In this document: positions 8,430 to 17,369 of the stretch, in pieces
Numbering within the stretch: position 1 is the first letter of the stretch
Layout of the letters: each line of letters starts with the position of its first letter
From: Mesobacillus subterraneus
GTDB taxonomy: Bacteria > Bacillota > Bacilli > Bacillales > Cytobacillaceae
DNA length: 64,000 nt
Direction of reading: 5' to 3'
Assembly (NCBI RefSeq): GCF_020524355.2
Contig: NZ_CP129019.1
Location: 1,984,001 to 2,048,000 of the forward strand
Position numbers and translations under genes: made by a program
The notes under the pieces: model-generated
The model's input: the letters and a program-made list of their open reading frames with translations, nothing else
Database searches by the model: none
Told to the model about the DNA's origin: nothing

Positions 8430-8526
8430 TACCACTAGGGGTGCCTTTGAATTAAAGGCTGAGATTAAAGTGAGACTTTGAGACCCTTGGAACCTGATCT
8501 GGTTTACACCAGCGTAGGAAAGTGGA
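8430..8526 (+). ncRNA. TPP riboswitch (THI element)
   Basis: The hallmarks of the thiamine pyrophosphate aptamer are present: ACTAGGGGTGCC at the 5' side, GGCTGAGA, GACCCTTGGAACCTGATC, and the closing GCGTAGGAAAGTGG. It precedes an intrinsic terminator and tenA, so it should shut off tenA when TPP is abundant. The 3' GGAAAGTGG can pair with the CCACTTTC arm of the terminator, which gives the expected alternative fold. Confidence 0.96.
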
Positions 8527-8556
8527 CTTTGGGACGTTTTTATGTTGTGCCAATTC

Positions 8557-8586
8557 AACCACTTTCTTTGAAAGTGGTTTTTTTAT
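8557..8586 (+). terminator. Riboswitch-controlled terminator
   Basis: The stem AACCACTTTC/GAAAGTGGTT has a 3-nt loop and is followed by T7. It lies between the TPP aptamer and tenA and is the expression platform. Confidence 0.9.
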
Positions 8587-8616
8587 TGGGTTAAAAAGGA
8601 TGAGGAGGAGCTTCAA

Positions 8617-9288
8617 ATGAAAAAATTCACTGAAGAATTAAAGAAACAAGCAGAACCAATATGGCAGGCAAATTTTGAACACCCTTTTATTAAGGGAATC
8701 GCTAATGGAAATTTAGCATTGGAGTCCTTTCGCTATTATGTGTTACAGGATTCCTATTATCTTTCCCATTTTGCCAGGATACAGGCAATCGGAGCGTCAA
8801 GAGCAGATGATTTGTTCACGACCTCCAGAATGGCGACTCATTCGTTGGGAACTTATGAAGCTGAGCTTGGTCTGCACGAAACTTTTCTTAAGCAACTCGG
8901 AGTGACAAAACAAGAAATAGCAGAGTTTATTCCCTCTCCTACTGCCTATGCGTACACATCCCATCTTTATCGGGTTGCTGCTTCAGGGAGCCTGTCTGAA
9001 ATCATCGCAGCCATCCTGCCATGCTACTGGATTTATCATGAGATTGGCCAATTGTTGAAGGAATCCACTCCCAATGTCCAAATTTATCAAGAATGGATAA
9101 ACGCATATGGCGGAGATTGGTTCAGTGAATTGGTAAATGAACAATTAAACAGACTTAATGTTCTTGCGTTGGAATCCCCAGAATCGGAAAAAGAAAAGAT
9201 GAAACAGCATTTTATCATCAGCAGCCAGTATGAATTCATGTTTTGGGACATGGCATACAATCAGGAAAAATGGCCTGTTGCCTTATAA
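8617..9288 (+). CDS. tenA: Thiaminase II / aminopyrimidine aminohydrolase
   Basis: TenA hydrolyses aminomethyl-pyrimidine products of thiamine breakdown so the pyrimidine can be salvaged. It has 223 aa, the usual length, and an all-helical fold. Asp45 (VLQDSYY) and Cys136 (LPCYWIYHEIG) match the known TenA active-site Asp and Cys, and the C-terminal acidic/aromatic FMFWDMAY segment is present. Its control by a TPP riboswitch fits the role. No other thi gene is adjacent. A terminator follows. Confidence 0.95.
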   Translation: MKKFTEELKKQAEPIWQANFEHPFIKGIANGNLALESFRYYVLQDSYYLSHFARIQAIGASRADDLFTTSRMATHSLGTYEAELGLHETFLKQLGVTKQEIAEFIPSPTAYAYTSHLYRVAASGSLSEIIAAILPCYWIYHEIGQLLKESTPNVQIYQEWINAYGGDWFSELVNEQLNRLNVLALESPESEKEKMKQHFIISSQYEFMFWDMAYNQEKWPVAL

Positions 9289-9297
9289 AACGAACGT

Positions 9298-9329
9298 AAA
9301 AAACAACGGGGCTACTTCCCGTTGTTTTT
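9298..9329 (+). terminator. Terminator after tenA
   Basis: The stem AACAACGGG/CCCGTTGTT with a 7-nt loop is followed by a T run. It also separates tenA from the converging DUF2935 gene. Confidence 0.85.
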
Positions 9330-9354
9330 CATCCAATTCATACCTGTATTTTCC

Positions 9355-10167
9355 CTAAAAAGATGGCTTCGACAAAGAACAATTTCCAACCAGAGGCTGC
9401 AGCCTTGGTTCATAGTAGCTTAAATTGGCGAGAAAGTAACAAGTCTCCGGAAAGTGATGCTCAAGAAAGCGCAGATTGGATTTATTCAAAAGCGTTTTGT
9501 CTTTATACTTCTGCACCATATTCTTAACAAACTGATTCATCTCCTGGGTCGTCTTTCCTACTTCAAAGATGAATTCCTGCTGGCGCGCAAATCCTGGCTG
9601 CTTCACCCGTAAATAATTTTTCAAATGATGATTTTGGACAATATAAAGTTGAAATCTGCGTTTGTACTCTTGCGCTGCTGTATTTGATCCGACTTCTATC
9701 GGATCCAGCAAATTTTCAAAAAGAACCGCATGACCAAGCTGATCTTCAAGCCAAAGGTCCATAATCTCTGTAACGGTCAACCTTACTGGCTCCTGTCCTT
9801 GTACCAAATAGCTCAATATTCGTAAATATTCCTGATTTTCACTTAGCGTTCCGTTCAAATAAGTTGGTGACAAGTTCAAATTAACTTTATTATCTATCCG
9901 TAATGACTGCATTGTACCCTCAAAATCATAATAACTTTTAGCGACCTGCCATGCTTTTCTTGAAAAATCAATCATTTGACTGTCCTGGTAGTCAGCATCA
10001 CGAGGAATCGATCGTAAACCAACTAACAATTCGTCATACAAACGTATAAATTGCCTGGCGATTTCTACATACTCCGTTTCATTCGGAGACAGCCCATCCC
10101 TGACAAAATATGCGTGATCCTGAAGCATTTCAAGCCAAAATGCATGTTCATCCCATAGAGAAATCAT
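9355..10167 (-). CDS. DUF2935 family protein
   Basis: A 270-aa soluble helical protein. The opening EHAFWLEMLQDHAYFVRDGLSPNE is the signature of DUF2935, a duplicated four-helix, ferritin-like family common in Bacilli with His/Glu residues suited to metal binding. A second copy of the pattern appears near residues 145-160 (WLEDQLGHAVLFENLLDP). The function is not established. An ATG at 10167 with an AGGAGGGG-like site upstream is convincing. Confidence 0.85.
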   Translation of the reverse strand: MISLWDEHAFWLEMLQDHAYFVRDGLSPNETEYVEIARQFIRLYDELLVGLRSIPRDADYQDSQMIDFSRKAWQVAKSYYDFEGTMQSLRIDNKVNLNLSPTYLNGTLSENQEYLRILSYLVQGQEPVRLTVTEIMDLWLEDQLGHAVLFENLLDPIEVGSNTAAQEYKRRFQLYIVQNHHLKNYLRVKQPGFARQQEFIFEVGKTTQEMNQFVKNMVQKYKDKTLLNKSNLRFLEHHFPETCYFLANLSYYEPRLQPLVGNCSLSKPSF

Positions 10168-10308
10168 CTCTTTCCCCTCCTTTTCCCTTCTTATACTTAC
10201 TGTTCAAGAGAGAAAGAAATGATGACCTCATGAAACTTTTTAATACTTTTAGCTTAATTTGAGATACTAAGAAAAACAATCTCTATTCTCTCCCTAAAGG
10301 TGTGGCTA

Positions 10309-10788
10309 ATGAAAAATTTAAAACTTTACATAATTTTAATGACTGTACTGCCCTGGCTGTCACTGCCTCTGCTTGGCAAACAAACATTCAGAAAGTTCCT
10401 TCCAGGTACGTTATTCATGGCAATATATTTAATCTTTGAAGGAAGATTTGCTGAAAAGAGAAAATGGTGGTGGTTTCCATTTAAAATTAAACCAAACGTT
10501 GTGGGTGAACTGCCTCTAATCTGGGGTCCGTTTTTTATAGGCTCTTTCTGGATCATGAAATACACTTACAAAAAATTTAATCTGTATTTATTGGTCAATA
10601 TCTTGATTGACTCACTGTTTACTTATTACGGACTGAACATCTTTAAGAAATTCGGCTATGTCTCATTGGTTCGCTTAACAAAATTCCAGTTATCTATTGT
10701 ATTTTTAATCAAAACCTTAGTTTTATATGGATTTCAGGTATTTTATGACAAAGTCATACGGCGACAATCAGACAGCACCTACCAATAA
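10309..10788 (+). CDS. Hypothetical membrane protein, 159 aa
   Basis: Four to five hydrophobic segments (about 4-23, 30-42, 65-84, 86-105, 125-142) separated by basic loops such as EKRKWWWFPFKIK. No family is recognised with confidence. The ATG at 10309 is preferred because AAAGGTG lies about 7 nt upstream; a GTG three codons earlier overlaps that site. Confidence 0.6.
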   Translation: MKNLKLYIILMTVLPWLSLPLLGKQTFRKFLPGTLFMAIYLIFEGRFAEKRKWWWFPFKIKPNVVGELPLIWGPFFIGSFWIMKYTYKKFNLYLLVNILIDSLFTYYGLNIFKKFGYVSLVRLTKFQLSIVFLIKTLVLYGFQVFYDKVIRRQSDSTYQ

Positions 10789-10842
10789 TTATTTTTGAAT
10801 TGAACATAATAAGAAGGTCATTGATAAAACAAGGAAAGTGAG

Positions 10843-11007
10843 TTGAATGGTATGGCGAGACAAGGTATGCACAATAGGGATCAAACAAGAGAACAAACAG
10901 AGAAGCATGATAAAAGTAATGACATGGAGCTTGGTGCAGAGTTCCAGGTTGGGAATTCAAAATCGCAAAGCCAGAAAAAAAGCGGGAAACAAGTAAATAA
11001 AAAGTAG
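10843..11007 (+). CDS. Small hydrophilic protein, possibly spore-related
   Basis: A short gene encoding about 54 aa rich in Gln, Lys, Asn and Ser, including GAEFQVGNSKSQSQKK. The composition and the GAEF element recall gamma-type small acid-soluble spore proteins, but the match is too weak to name it. TTG at 10843 has AAGGA at good spacing; ATG at 10852 is the alternative. A strong terminator follows directly. Confidence 0.5.
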   Translation: MNGMARQGMHNRDQTREQTEKHDKSNDMELGAEFQVGNSKSQSQKKSGKQVNKK

Positions 11008-11046
11008 AAGAAAGACGCCCTTTAACCCGGGTGTCTCTTCTTCTTT
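11008..11046 (+). terminator. Terminator
   Basis: The long stem GAAGA-AGACGCCC/GGGTGTCT-CTTCTTC begins at the stop codon of the preceding small gene. Confidence 0.75.
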
Positions 11047-11181
11047 GCTCAGAATCTTAATAGTTTTTTAACTCCATGCTCAAAAGGAACATAATACCAA
11101 ATATCTTCTTTTCAAATTTAAGTTTTAGGATAGTATACACGGGGAACGAACGTAATAAGAATGATATGGGAGGTGCTTAAT

Positions 11182-11277
11182 ATGAGTTTGTTGTACAGCA
11201 AGGCTATGGAAGCTTTTAAAAATGATGCAAAGCGACAGTCTGAGTATCAACAGAAAACTTATAGCAAGGCAAAATAG
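11182..11277 (+). CDS. Small hypothetical protein, 31 aa
   Basis: A GGGAGGTG site lies 6 nt before the ATG, and a terminator follows about 35 bp after the stop. The product (starts MSLLYSKAMEAFKND) is amphipathic and rich in Lys, Gln and Tyr. Not recognised. Confidence 0.45.
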   Translation: MSLLYSKAMEAFKNDAKRQSEYQQKTYSKAK

Positions 11278-11312
11278 CTGTTCCGCCTTATGTTTGTCTA
11301 TTCATCTTCTTG

Positions 11313-11341
11313 TCATCCTGCCAATGAGGATGATTTTTTTT
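11313..11341 (+). terminator. Terminator
   Basis: The stem TCATCCT/AGGATGA is followed by T8, downstream of the 31-aa gene. Confidence 0.75.
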
Positions 11342-11675
11342 GACTCTTTTTCGTAAAGATTTCATGGATATCCCTAGCTATTGAATTTTGTTTTATATTG
11401 TTGCAAATAACCCGTACTATCAAGCTCAATATTGCCGTATAAACGAAACTTGAAAACAGCAGAAAGGTTACACTAGTGGAAAAGCGATGTACCTAGAGTT
11501 AGTAAAATACAGAATCCCCAATGATAAATTAAGCTCTAAATCAACATGGCAGGTTTCAAAACAGCAGGTTTCAAAACCCTCAAAATATCACTCCTGTAAA
11601 AACTTTTCCTTTTCTCTTTTCATGTTAAGCAACAAAAATCCTCTTTTTATCAAACTTCTATACCTATTCTCAAAA
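11342..11675. other. Intergenic stretch without recognised features
   Basis: About 330 AT-rich bases between a plus-strand terminator and the minus-strand TraB-family gene. An open frame runs through part of it into the antisense of TraB, but it has no ribosome site and no protein-like composition. Two short CAGGTTTCAAAAC direct repeats occur at about 11550-11580. Nothing else was seen. Confidence 0.5.
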
Positions 11676-11708
11676 CAAAAAAGAACGAAACCATGTAGAT
11701 TTCGTTCT
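11676..11708 (-). terminator. Terminator of the TraB-family gene
   Basis: Read on the minus strand, AGAACGAAA pairs with TTTCGTTCT across a 10-nt loop and a T run follows. Confidence 0.8.
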
Positions 11709-11713
11709 AATTC

Positions 11714-12880
11714 TTATAAATTTTCGATAAAGACCCTGATGACATCAGCGCCACCTATGAAGGTTCCAAGTGAGCTTCCCAGATTGGCTAGTACGACGAT
11801 CAGCAATACCCGGCTGACTTTGTTTCGCCAAAATCCTTTTAAGCTAAAAACATCTTCAGAAAGTGTCTCGAAGTCCTTAACATTTGGTCTGCGGATATAA
11901 GCCTGTGTCAAACCGGCAAACCAGCCTGCAGCTAGCAATGGATTTAACGAAGTGATCGGTGCCGCGATAAATGCTGTCAATATGGTCAGTGGATGCCCCA
12001 TAGCGATAGCAGCTCCCAGGGCGGAAAGGCTTCCGTTCCATAAAATCCAGCTGACTGTCTGAGCAAGACCAGCAGATGGGTTAGCCAAAAAAGTATAGAC
12101 GATAATCGCCAGAATCAATACAGGAATGCTCCAGCCAATGACTTTTGGCCAATTGGATTTCGGCGGTAACGCTATTAGTTTTTTCAAATCATGATCTTTT
12201 TTGATTTCTTCTTTGATACCCGGTACGTGTGCAGCCCCTAGGACAGCGACAATTCTTTCACCAGGTGCGTCCTTGATTTTCTGAGCTAAGTATTGGTCAC
12301 GCTCGTCAATCAATGGCTTTTTCAACCGAGGAAATGTCTCCGTGAATTCATTTAGCATCGCATTGATTGTATCCTGTTCCTTCAGCTTTTCCAGTTCTTC
12401 TTCTGAGATGCTGTCCCTGCTGAAGATGCTGGTAATGATTTGGCTGAGCAGAAGTGCTTTCCCCTTCAAGCCAAGATTTCCCCAGATTCTTGAAAAAGTA
12501 ATCTGGATATTGCGATCTGCAAGCACAAGTGTTGCCCCGACTTCTTTCGCCGATTCAATCCCCTGGATCATCTCTTGACCTGCTTTAATACCAAGTTCCT
12601 TCGCCATGCGATTTTGGAAAGATGAAATAGCAAGGTTCATCAATAATAAAGAAGCACGTTTTTCTTTGATGACCTGGATGATATCCATCTCCTGCCACTT
12701 TGAGCCCTCGGAGATTGTCTTGTAGCGCTGCTCGTCCAATTCGACACAGACTGAATCCGGTCTTTCAGCTTCAATGACTTCCTTAACCTGCTCTGCACTG
12801 TGCTTGGAGACATGTGCAGTTCCAATCAATATGTATTCCTTGCCATTCATTTCAATTCTCGTTATATTTTCCTCGATCAT
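11714..12880 (-). CDS. TraB/PrgY family membrane protein
   Basis: A 388-aa protein. The N-terminal TIKI/TraB domain opens with the typical LIGTAHVSKHSAEQVKEVI and CVELDEQRY motifs and contains HVPG near residue 230. The C-terminal third has several membrane helices. PrgY-type members limit peptide pheromone activity in enterococci, and related folds are metalloproteases; the role in Bacilli is unknown. The ATG at 12880 has AAAAGGAAGG upstream and gives the usual family N-terminus; the in-frame start at 12910 has no ribosome site. Confidence 0.88.
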   Translation of the reverse strand: MIEENITRIEMNGKEYILIGTAHVSKHSAEQVKEVIEAERPDSVCVELDEQRYKTISEGSKWQEMDIIQVIKEKRASLLLMNLAISSFQNRMAKELGIKAGQEMIQGIESAKEVGATLVLADRNIQITFSRIWGNLGLKGKALLLSQIITSIFSRDSISEEELEKLKEQDTINAMLNEFTETFPRLKKPLIDERDQYLAQKIKDAPGERIVAVLGAAHVPGIKEEIKKDHDLKKLIALPPKSNWPKVIGWSIPVLILAIIVYTFLANPSAGLAQTVSWILWNGSLSALGAAIAMGHPLTILTAFIAAPITSLNPLLAAGWFAGLTQAYIRRPNVKDFETLSEDVFSLKGFWRNKVSRVLLIVVLANLGSSLGTFIGGADVIRVFIENL

Positions 12881-13040
12881 AGATACCTTCCTTTTACTAG
12901 ACCCATGCAAGCCAACTTAATGATTATAATCTATGTTTCATTTTACCATTATAACATGAACAATAGTCTGAAATATAAAGATTATTTACCAACATGCCCA
13001 TACTCAATACAGTTCAGGATTCGGACATTTGCCGAAGAAA

Positions 13041-13083
13041 AATAAAAACCGCACAACAGTCATCGAGTGACTCCTCTGCGGTC
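13041..13083 (-). terminator. Terminator of the 37-aa gene
   Basis: On the minus strand ACCGCAGAGGAGTCA pairs with TGACTGTTGTGCGGT and is followed by a TTTTTATTTTT tract. It lies just after the stop of the small gene at 13095-13208. Confidence 0.75.
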
Positions 13084-13094
13084 AGATAATCCAT

Positions 13095-13208
13095 TTATTT
13101 TGAATAACTTGTTTTTATCGAGGATGATTTCCTGTTACTCATCATTTTCTTCACGATTGGATAAAGAACAGGTCCCCATTTTAGCGCGGTTTTGATTATT
13201 TTTTTCAT
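13095..13208 (-). CDS. Small basic protein, 37 aa
   Basis: The ATG at 13208 is preceded by GAGGAGGGATGATTC and the frame ends shortly before a terminator, so a translated small gene is likely. The product begins [21 protein letters not shown], an amphipathic hydrophobic stretch, and ends in a Lys/Ser-rich tail. The family is not recognised. It could associate with membranes. Confidence 0.6.
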   Translation of the reverse strand: MKKIIKTALKWGPVLYPIVKKMMSNRKSSSIKTSYSK

Positions 13209-13290
13209 GAATCATCCCTCCTCAGTCTTAGTACTTATATACCCTGACTTACTAAAAGGCAATCCTGCATGATTTTGGTAATCTTGGCTA

Positions 13291-13845
13291 TTATTTAGCA
13301 GGAGAAAGTTCATCTTCAGTTACCCACTGATGGTTCGTCACTTTTTCAGAGCCATCTGTTGGTACGAAATCGACCATGTAGACTGTCATTTCTTCAGCTG
13401 AATCGATGATTGCCTTTGCCCCTTTCATACCTTCCATATGATCAGTATGGATTGTAACCTCATCCCCTGGCTTTAATGGTTCATCTCCGGCATCAAGCAG
13501 TTCTTCATGGATTACCCACTTATGCTTTTCCACTCGGTCTCCACCATTGGTAGGGTCATAGGACAATGAGTAGACGACAGTGTCATACGCCCCAACGATC
13601 TCGGCTTCAGCCCCATCCATGCCTGGCATGTGATCTTCCGTGATGATTGCTTTGCTTCCAACTTTGTATGTTGGATTCGCGGCTTCCTGCAGACCTTCAG
13701 GCAATTCACCTGAACCTGAATGTTCCATATTGGCATGGCTGCTGTGATCTTCAGTCTTTGTTTTATCATCTTCACCAGAACATGCTGTAAAAAATAGTGC
13801 GCTTGTTATTGATAATACGATTGCTAACCTGTTGTTTCTTTTCAT
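13291..13845 (-). CDS. ydhK: YdhK family lipoprotein (two DUF1541 domains)
   Basis: A 184-aa exported lipoprotein. A signal peptide with lipobox FFTAC puts the modified Cys at residue 22, followed by a His/Asp/Glu-rich linker (HSSHANMEHSG). Two homologous DUF1541 repeats follow, each with YxVGSKAIITEDHMPGM-like and VEKHKWVxEEL-like elements. Family members are surface lipoproteins of unknown function; the His/Met-rich character hints at metal contact (inference). Good AAGGAGG site upstream. Confidence 0.9.
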   Translation of the reverse strand: MKRNNRLAIVLSITSALFFTACSGEDDKTKTEDHSSHANMEHSGSGELPEGLQEAANPTYKVGSKAIITEDHMPGMDGAEAEIVGAYDTVVYSLSYDPTNGGDRVEKHKWVIHEELLDAGDEPLKPGDEVTIHTDHMEGMKGAKAIIDSAEEMTVYMVDFVPTDGSEKVTNHQWVTEDELSPAK

Positions 13846-14004
13846 ACGAAAGATTCCTCCTTATTTTATAAAAAATTTATATCATGTATTTATGCAGATT
13901 TTATCGAGTGCATTGCCTGGCAGCTGAACAACCAATTTTCAAAAAGTTTTAACCACCTTAAAAATAGGTAAATCCCTGTTATAACATTAAAGTAGGGAGA
14001 TTCT

Positions 14005-15945
14005 ATGACATCAAGATTTTTCAAAGTAATTATTCTATTATTTATCATTTATCCTTCCATCAACGAGACTTTGACAGAAGCAGCAAGTGGCCGGCAGGTA
14101 ATTCTTATTTCTTTTGACGGCATGCGTAATGACCTCACCCGGAGTTATGTAAAAGACGGTAAACTGCCTAATATAAAGAATGTTATCGAAAAAGGAACTA
14201 TGGCCAAATATGCAAAGACGGTAACCCCTTCTCTTACTGCCCCATCACACGCAGCTATTGCAACCGGCGCAACACCGCTTAAAACATCCATCGTCAGCAA
14301 TGCGTGGCAGCAGAAAGGTGCAACATTGACGAACCAGAAAAATGCATTCTTAAGCGAGTTTGAAGTAGAACCACTCTGGGTCGCAGCAAGGAAACAGGGG
14401 AAAACCACTGCAACGGTTGCATTTGCCGGGGCGAATCCTGCTACTGGCAAGCAGGCGGATTATACGATTTATTATGGAGATACACTATCCCCAAGCAAAC
14501 AGGAAAAACTAAAATTTACAGAAGCTTCAGGGTGGAGTAACACTCCGAAAAGCTATAGTCCATTAATGGAATCATCATTCAATATAAAGTTCGAGGACAG
14601 TGAGAACAAAGAAATTTATATACTTGCCTTCGATTCAAGTAACGATGAGAAAAAGACATACGACAAATTTATTATCTCTGAAAATAAGACAAACCATTCT
14701 AGCGGAGTAAGTTCAAAAGATTGGGAATCTGTCGGTCTTGAATTGGAAGAGGAGAAGAAAGCGGGATTCTGGCTTAAATTCACTTCAACGGACCCGGCAT
14801 TGGAAAAGGAAGCTTTAATGTACCGTTCGGCAGTGACGTCAGGTTTAATTGAAGGACCAGAAGGATTTCATGAACGAATTAGGGACAAATTTGGTTTTTT
14901 TCCGCCTCAAGACGATGACATCGCCCTGGACAAGGGCTGGATCTCCAGGAAAGAATATGAGGAAATTACAGAGAGGTTCGTGAACTGGGTTACAGATGTG
15001 TCCCTTTTTATCAAAAATGAGTACCAGCCGGATTTACTGATGTTTTATGCACCGCAAATTGACCATCAGGAGCATAAGTACTTAATGACAGATCCAAGGC
15101 AGCCCGGCTATACGCCTGAAAAATCGAAAAAGTATATGGAGTATATCCAATGGTCTTATAAAGTTGCAGACAGTGTCGTCGGCAAAACGGTCGAGTCACT
15201 GGACGAGAACGACCATCTCTTCATTGTTTCAGACCATGGCATGGAGCCGGCACATTCAGCACTAGAGCCGAATAAGGTTCTAAAGGACAATGGACTTCTT
15301 GTATTAGATTCCGACGGCAAGATTGATTATAAAAAATCCAAAGCAATTGCGATGCCAAGCGGTTCAGCAGCGCACGTATATATCAACCTGAAGTCGAGAG
15401 AAAAGCATGGTATAGTTCCAGTGGAAGATTATGAAAACGTCCACAATGAAATCATTCAAGCTTTTAAAGGGGTCAAGGTGAACAGGAATGAAAACGGCCC
15501 TGTGATCAGGCATCAGCTGAAAGAAATATGGGACAGCACCGTGAACTTCTCACTCAACGCCGTAAAAGAGAATACAAAAGACTTATTCGGTTATCTTGTT
15601 AACGCTGATGTCCACCCCTACCAGGATATAAATAAAATATCTCTAGATGAAAAATCGAAGGACAATAATGCCGGAGATATTTTATTAATGGCCGCTCCTG
15701 GATATATAATGGGGCAAGGGGAAGCCAATATCGTAAAGCCAGCAGCGGACCTCGGTACACATGGAGGAAACCCTAATCGGGAGAAACTGAAAGCAGTATT
15801 TATGGCAATGGGACCTGACATTGACCGAGGAAAAAAAATAGGACCGATATCCAATCTTGATATAGCACCAACGATTTATGACCTTCTTGAACTGCAAACC
15901 CCAAATCAAGTAGAAGGCAAGAAAATTAAAAATTTATCGCAATAA
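14005..15945 (+). CDS. Exported type I phosphodiesterase/nucleotide pyrophosphatase
   Basis: A 646-aa alkaline phosphatase superfamily enzyme with an N-terminal signal peptide (about residues 5-28), so it acts outside the cell. Metal-ligand and nucleophile elements of the family are visible: ISFDGMRND near residue 35, the nucleophile region TPSLTAPSHAAIATG near 75, FYAPQIDHQEHKY, VSDHGM near 410, and DLGTHGGNP. It probably hydrolyses nucleotide or phospho-ester bonds; the true substrate is unknown. It stands alone with its own terminator. A second, intracellular relative lies at 22605. Confidence 0.88.
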   Translation: MTSRFFKVIILLFIIYPSINETLTEAASGRQVILISFDGMRNDLTRSYVKDGKLPNIKNVIEKGTMAKYAKTVTPSLTAPSHAAIATGATPLKTSIVSNAWQQKGATLTNQKNAFLSEFEVEPLWVAARKQGKTTATVAFAGANPATGKQADYTIYYGDTLSPSKQEKLKFTEASGWSNTPKSYSPLMESSFNIKFEDSENKEIYILAFDSSNDEKKTYDKFIISENKTNHSSGVSSKDWESVGLELEEEKKAGFWLKFTSTDPALEKEALMYRSAVTSGLIEGPEGFHERIRDKFGFFPPQDDDIALDKGWISRKEYEEITERFVNWVTDVSLFIKNEYQPDLLMFYAPQIDHQEHKYLMTDPRQPGYTPEKSKKYMEYIQWSYKVADSVVGKTVESLDENDHLFIVSDHGMEPAHSALEPNKVLKDNGLLVLDSDGKIDYKKSKAIAMPSGSAAHVYINLKSREKHGIVPVEDYENVHNEIIQAFKGVKVNRNENGPVIRHQLKEIWDSTVNFSLNAVKENTKDLFGYLVNADVHPYQDINKISLDEKSKDNNAGDILLMAAPGYIMGQGEANIVKPAADLGTHGGNPNREKLKAVFMAMGPDIDRGKKIGPISNLDIAPTIYDLLELQTPNQVEGKKIKNLSQ

Positions 15946-15952
15946 CCTGCAG

Positions 15953-15987
15953 AGGCGAATCACGATTCACTTGGTTCGCCTTTTTTC
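15953..15987 (+). terminator. Terminator
   Basis: The stem AGGCGAA/TTCGCCT with a 15-nt loop is followed by T6, after the phosphodiesterase gene. Confidence 0.8.
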
Positions 15988-16046
15988 AATCCTTTAGCGG
16001 TAAGTCACATTCGTGAAAAGTTGATACAAATAAATTACTGTAAAAT

Positions 16047-16072
16047 ACAAAAATCCAGGCATGCGCCTGGAT
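16047..16072 (-). terminator. Terminator of the 46-aa gene
   Basis: ATCCAGGC/GCCTGGAT stem with a 4-nt loop; T5 follows on the minus strand. Confidence 0.75.
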
Positions 16073-16076
16073 TCAT

Positions 16077-16217
16077 TTAGAAAGCCCAATCACCAAGAGG
16101 TGTCATCTTTCGGTTCTGCTTGCAGCTCTCGCATACATGAAGCCTAACTGGCTGAAAAAGCTTTTCTTCCTTGTTCTCCGAAACATCCTTCCGTCCACAA
16201 ACTTCGCAAATTCTCAT
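16077..16217 (-). CDS. Small zinc-ribbon-like protein, 46 aa
   Basis: The gene begins at ATG 16217 with GAGGTG upstream and ends at a terminator. The product has two CxxC pairs (CEVC at residues 4-7, CESC near 30-33), spaced as in a minimal zinc ribbon, and many charged residues. No named family is recognised. Metal binding is inferred from the cysteines. Confidence 0.7.
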   Translation of the reverse strand: MRICEVCGRKDVSENKEEKLFQPVRLHVCESCKQNRKMTPLGDWAF

Positions 16218-16440
16218 CCATTTCACCTCATTTTAATCTATTGTCAAATGGCTAAGTTCTGTAGCGGCTATCTACCCTGTCCAACAATTGGGTTTATTAA
16301 TAATATTTACAAGATGGATGAAAATATTTAAGAAGAACGATATATTTTTTTAGGAAACAACGATACGGTATATCATTTAGATTAATAATTTTTATCTTTT
16401 GAGGAACTTAGATTTTATTTTTTTGGTTTACATAATATTA

Positions 16441-17149
16441 TTATCGAACAATCTTGACCTTGTATCCCAAATGACCGAAAAATTCCTTTAATACAATTTC
16501 AGCATTTTTATCAGCTTTTTGTAAAATTCCAGCATCTATTGCTTCCTGCTTAATTTGGTCCTGTGCGATAGCGTGCCAAATTGAATCCTTGATCCCACTG
16601 GACTTTTCCACGTAAAAGGCCTTCATCCGAAAAAGTCCTTACCTCGTCCATCTTAACTGACGGCTCTTGGATGAATTGTGCCCGAGGTAGTATAATTTCT
16701 ACTAATTTTTTATCCTCATCTACCTTCATGTCTTTTTTATCGATAGCTTCCAAATCAACACCAGCTAACACAGTTGCTGGAACGATTAATAGCAATTCAC
16801 GTTTTGTCCCAGGGATATTCAAGTTAATTTTCTCTCCGAATAACTCATTATCTTCTTGCTCAAGGATGACCTTAACATGTGCCTCTGCCGTTGCCAACGT
16901 TGCCAATCCGTGCACTTGTTCAATGTACACAGTCGACTCAGCTTTACCTGTGCTCCCTGTTACATACCAGAATCCAACACCTATGACTGAAGTTAAGAAA
17001 AGAAAAATTATTAACATCCTGCTAATTGCACTAAGCTTAGATGACATCACTGGAGGTGCAGCCAAGGAAGCTGAGCTTTCCACTCTCCCTGCCCTTAATT
17101 CAGTCAATAGTTCATCAAGCTTTGAAAGGACTTTTTCCTGCTTGTCCAT
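16441..17149 (-). pseudogene. DUF4230 membrane-anchored protein, frameshifted near the C-terminus
   Basis: One transmembrane helix (about residues 44-66) followed by an extracytoplasmic DUF4230 domain, including ATAEAHVKVILE and KKLVEIILPRAQF. The frame from ATG 17149 (AGGAGG upstream) runs into a stop at 16550. The expected C-terminal helix (QDQIKQEAIDAGILQKAD and onward) continues in another frame down to 16441. Removing one base near 16568-16571 (GCTATCGC to GCATCGC on the coding strand) restores a continuous protein. It is either a true frameshift or a one-base sequence error. Confidence 0.75.
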
Positions 17150-17369
17150 CAAATTAACCTCCTATAAACCAAAAGAATTACAAATTATCCTTTTAATCGA
17201 CAAATTCAAGTGATGAAAAATCCTCCTAAAATAAGGAGGCTTGTTATTTAATACGAATCATGATAGAAAAAGTTTCATAGAATGATAGTTTATCAGTTTA
17301 TTCAGTTTTATTTTTTCAAAAAAGGGGCATAGTTAAAATATTCATATCACCAAGGAGGAGGCAGCTATT

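Noticed and set aside
11487..11900. 137-codon plus-strand frame
   Set aside because: No ribosome site; it runs across the TraB terminator and into the antisense of the TraB gene.
16137..16331. 64-codon plus-strand frame
   Set aside because: Antisense to the small CxxC gene, which has a start, ribosome site and terminator of its own.
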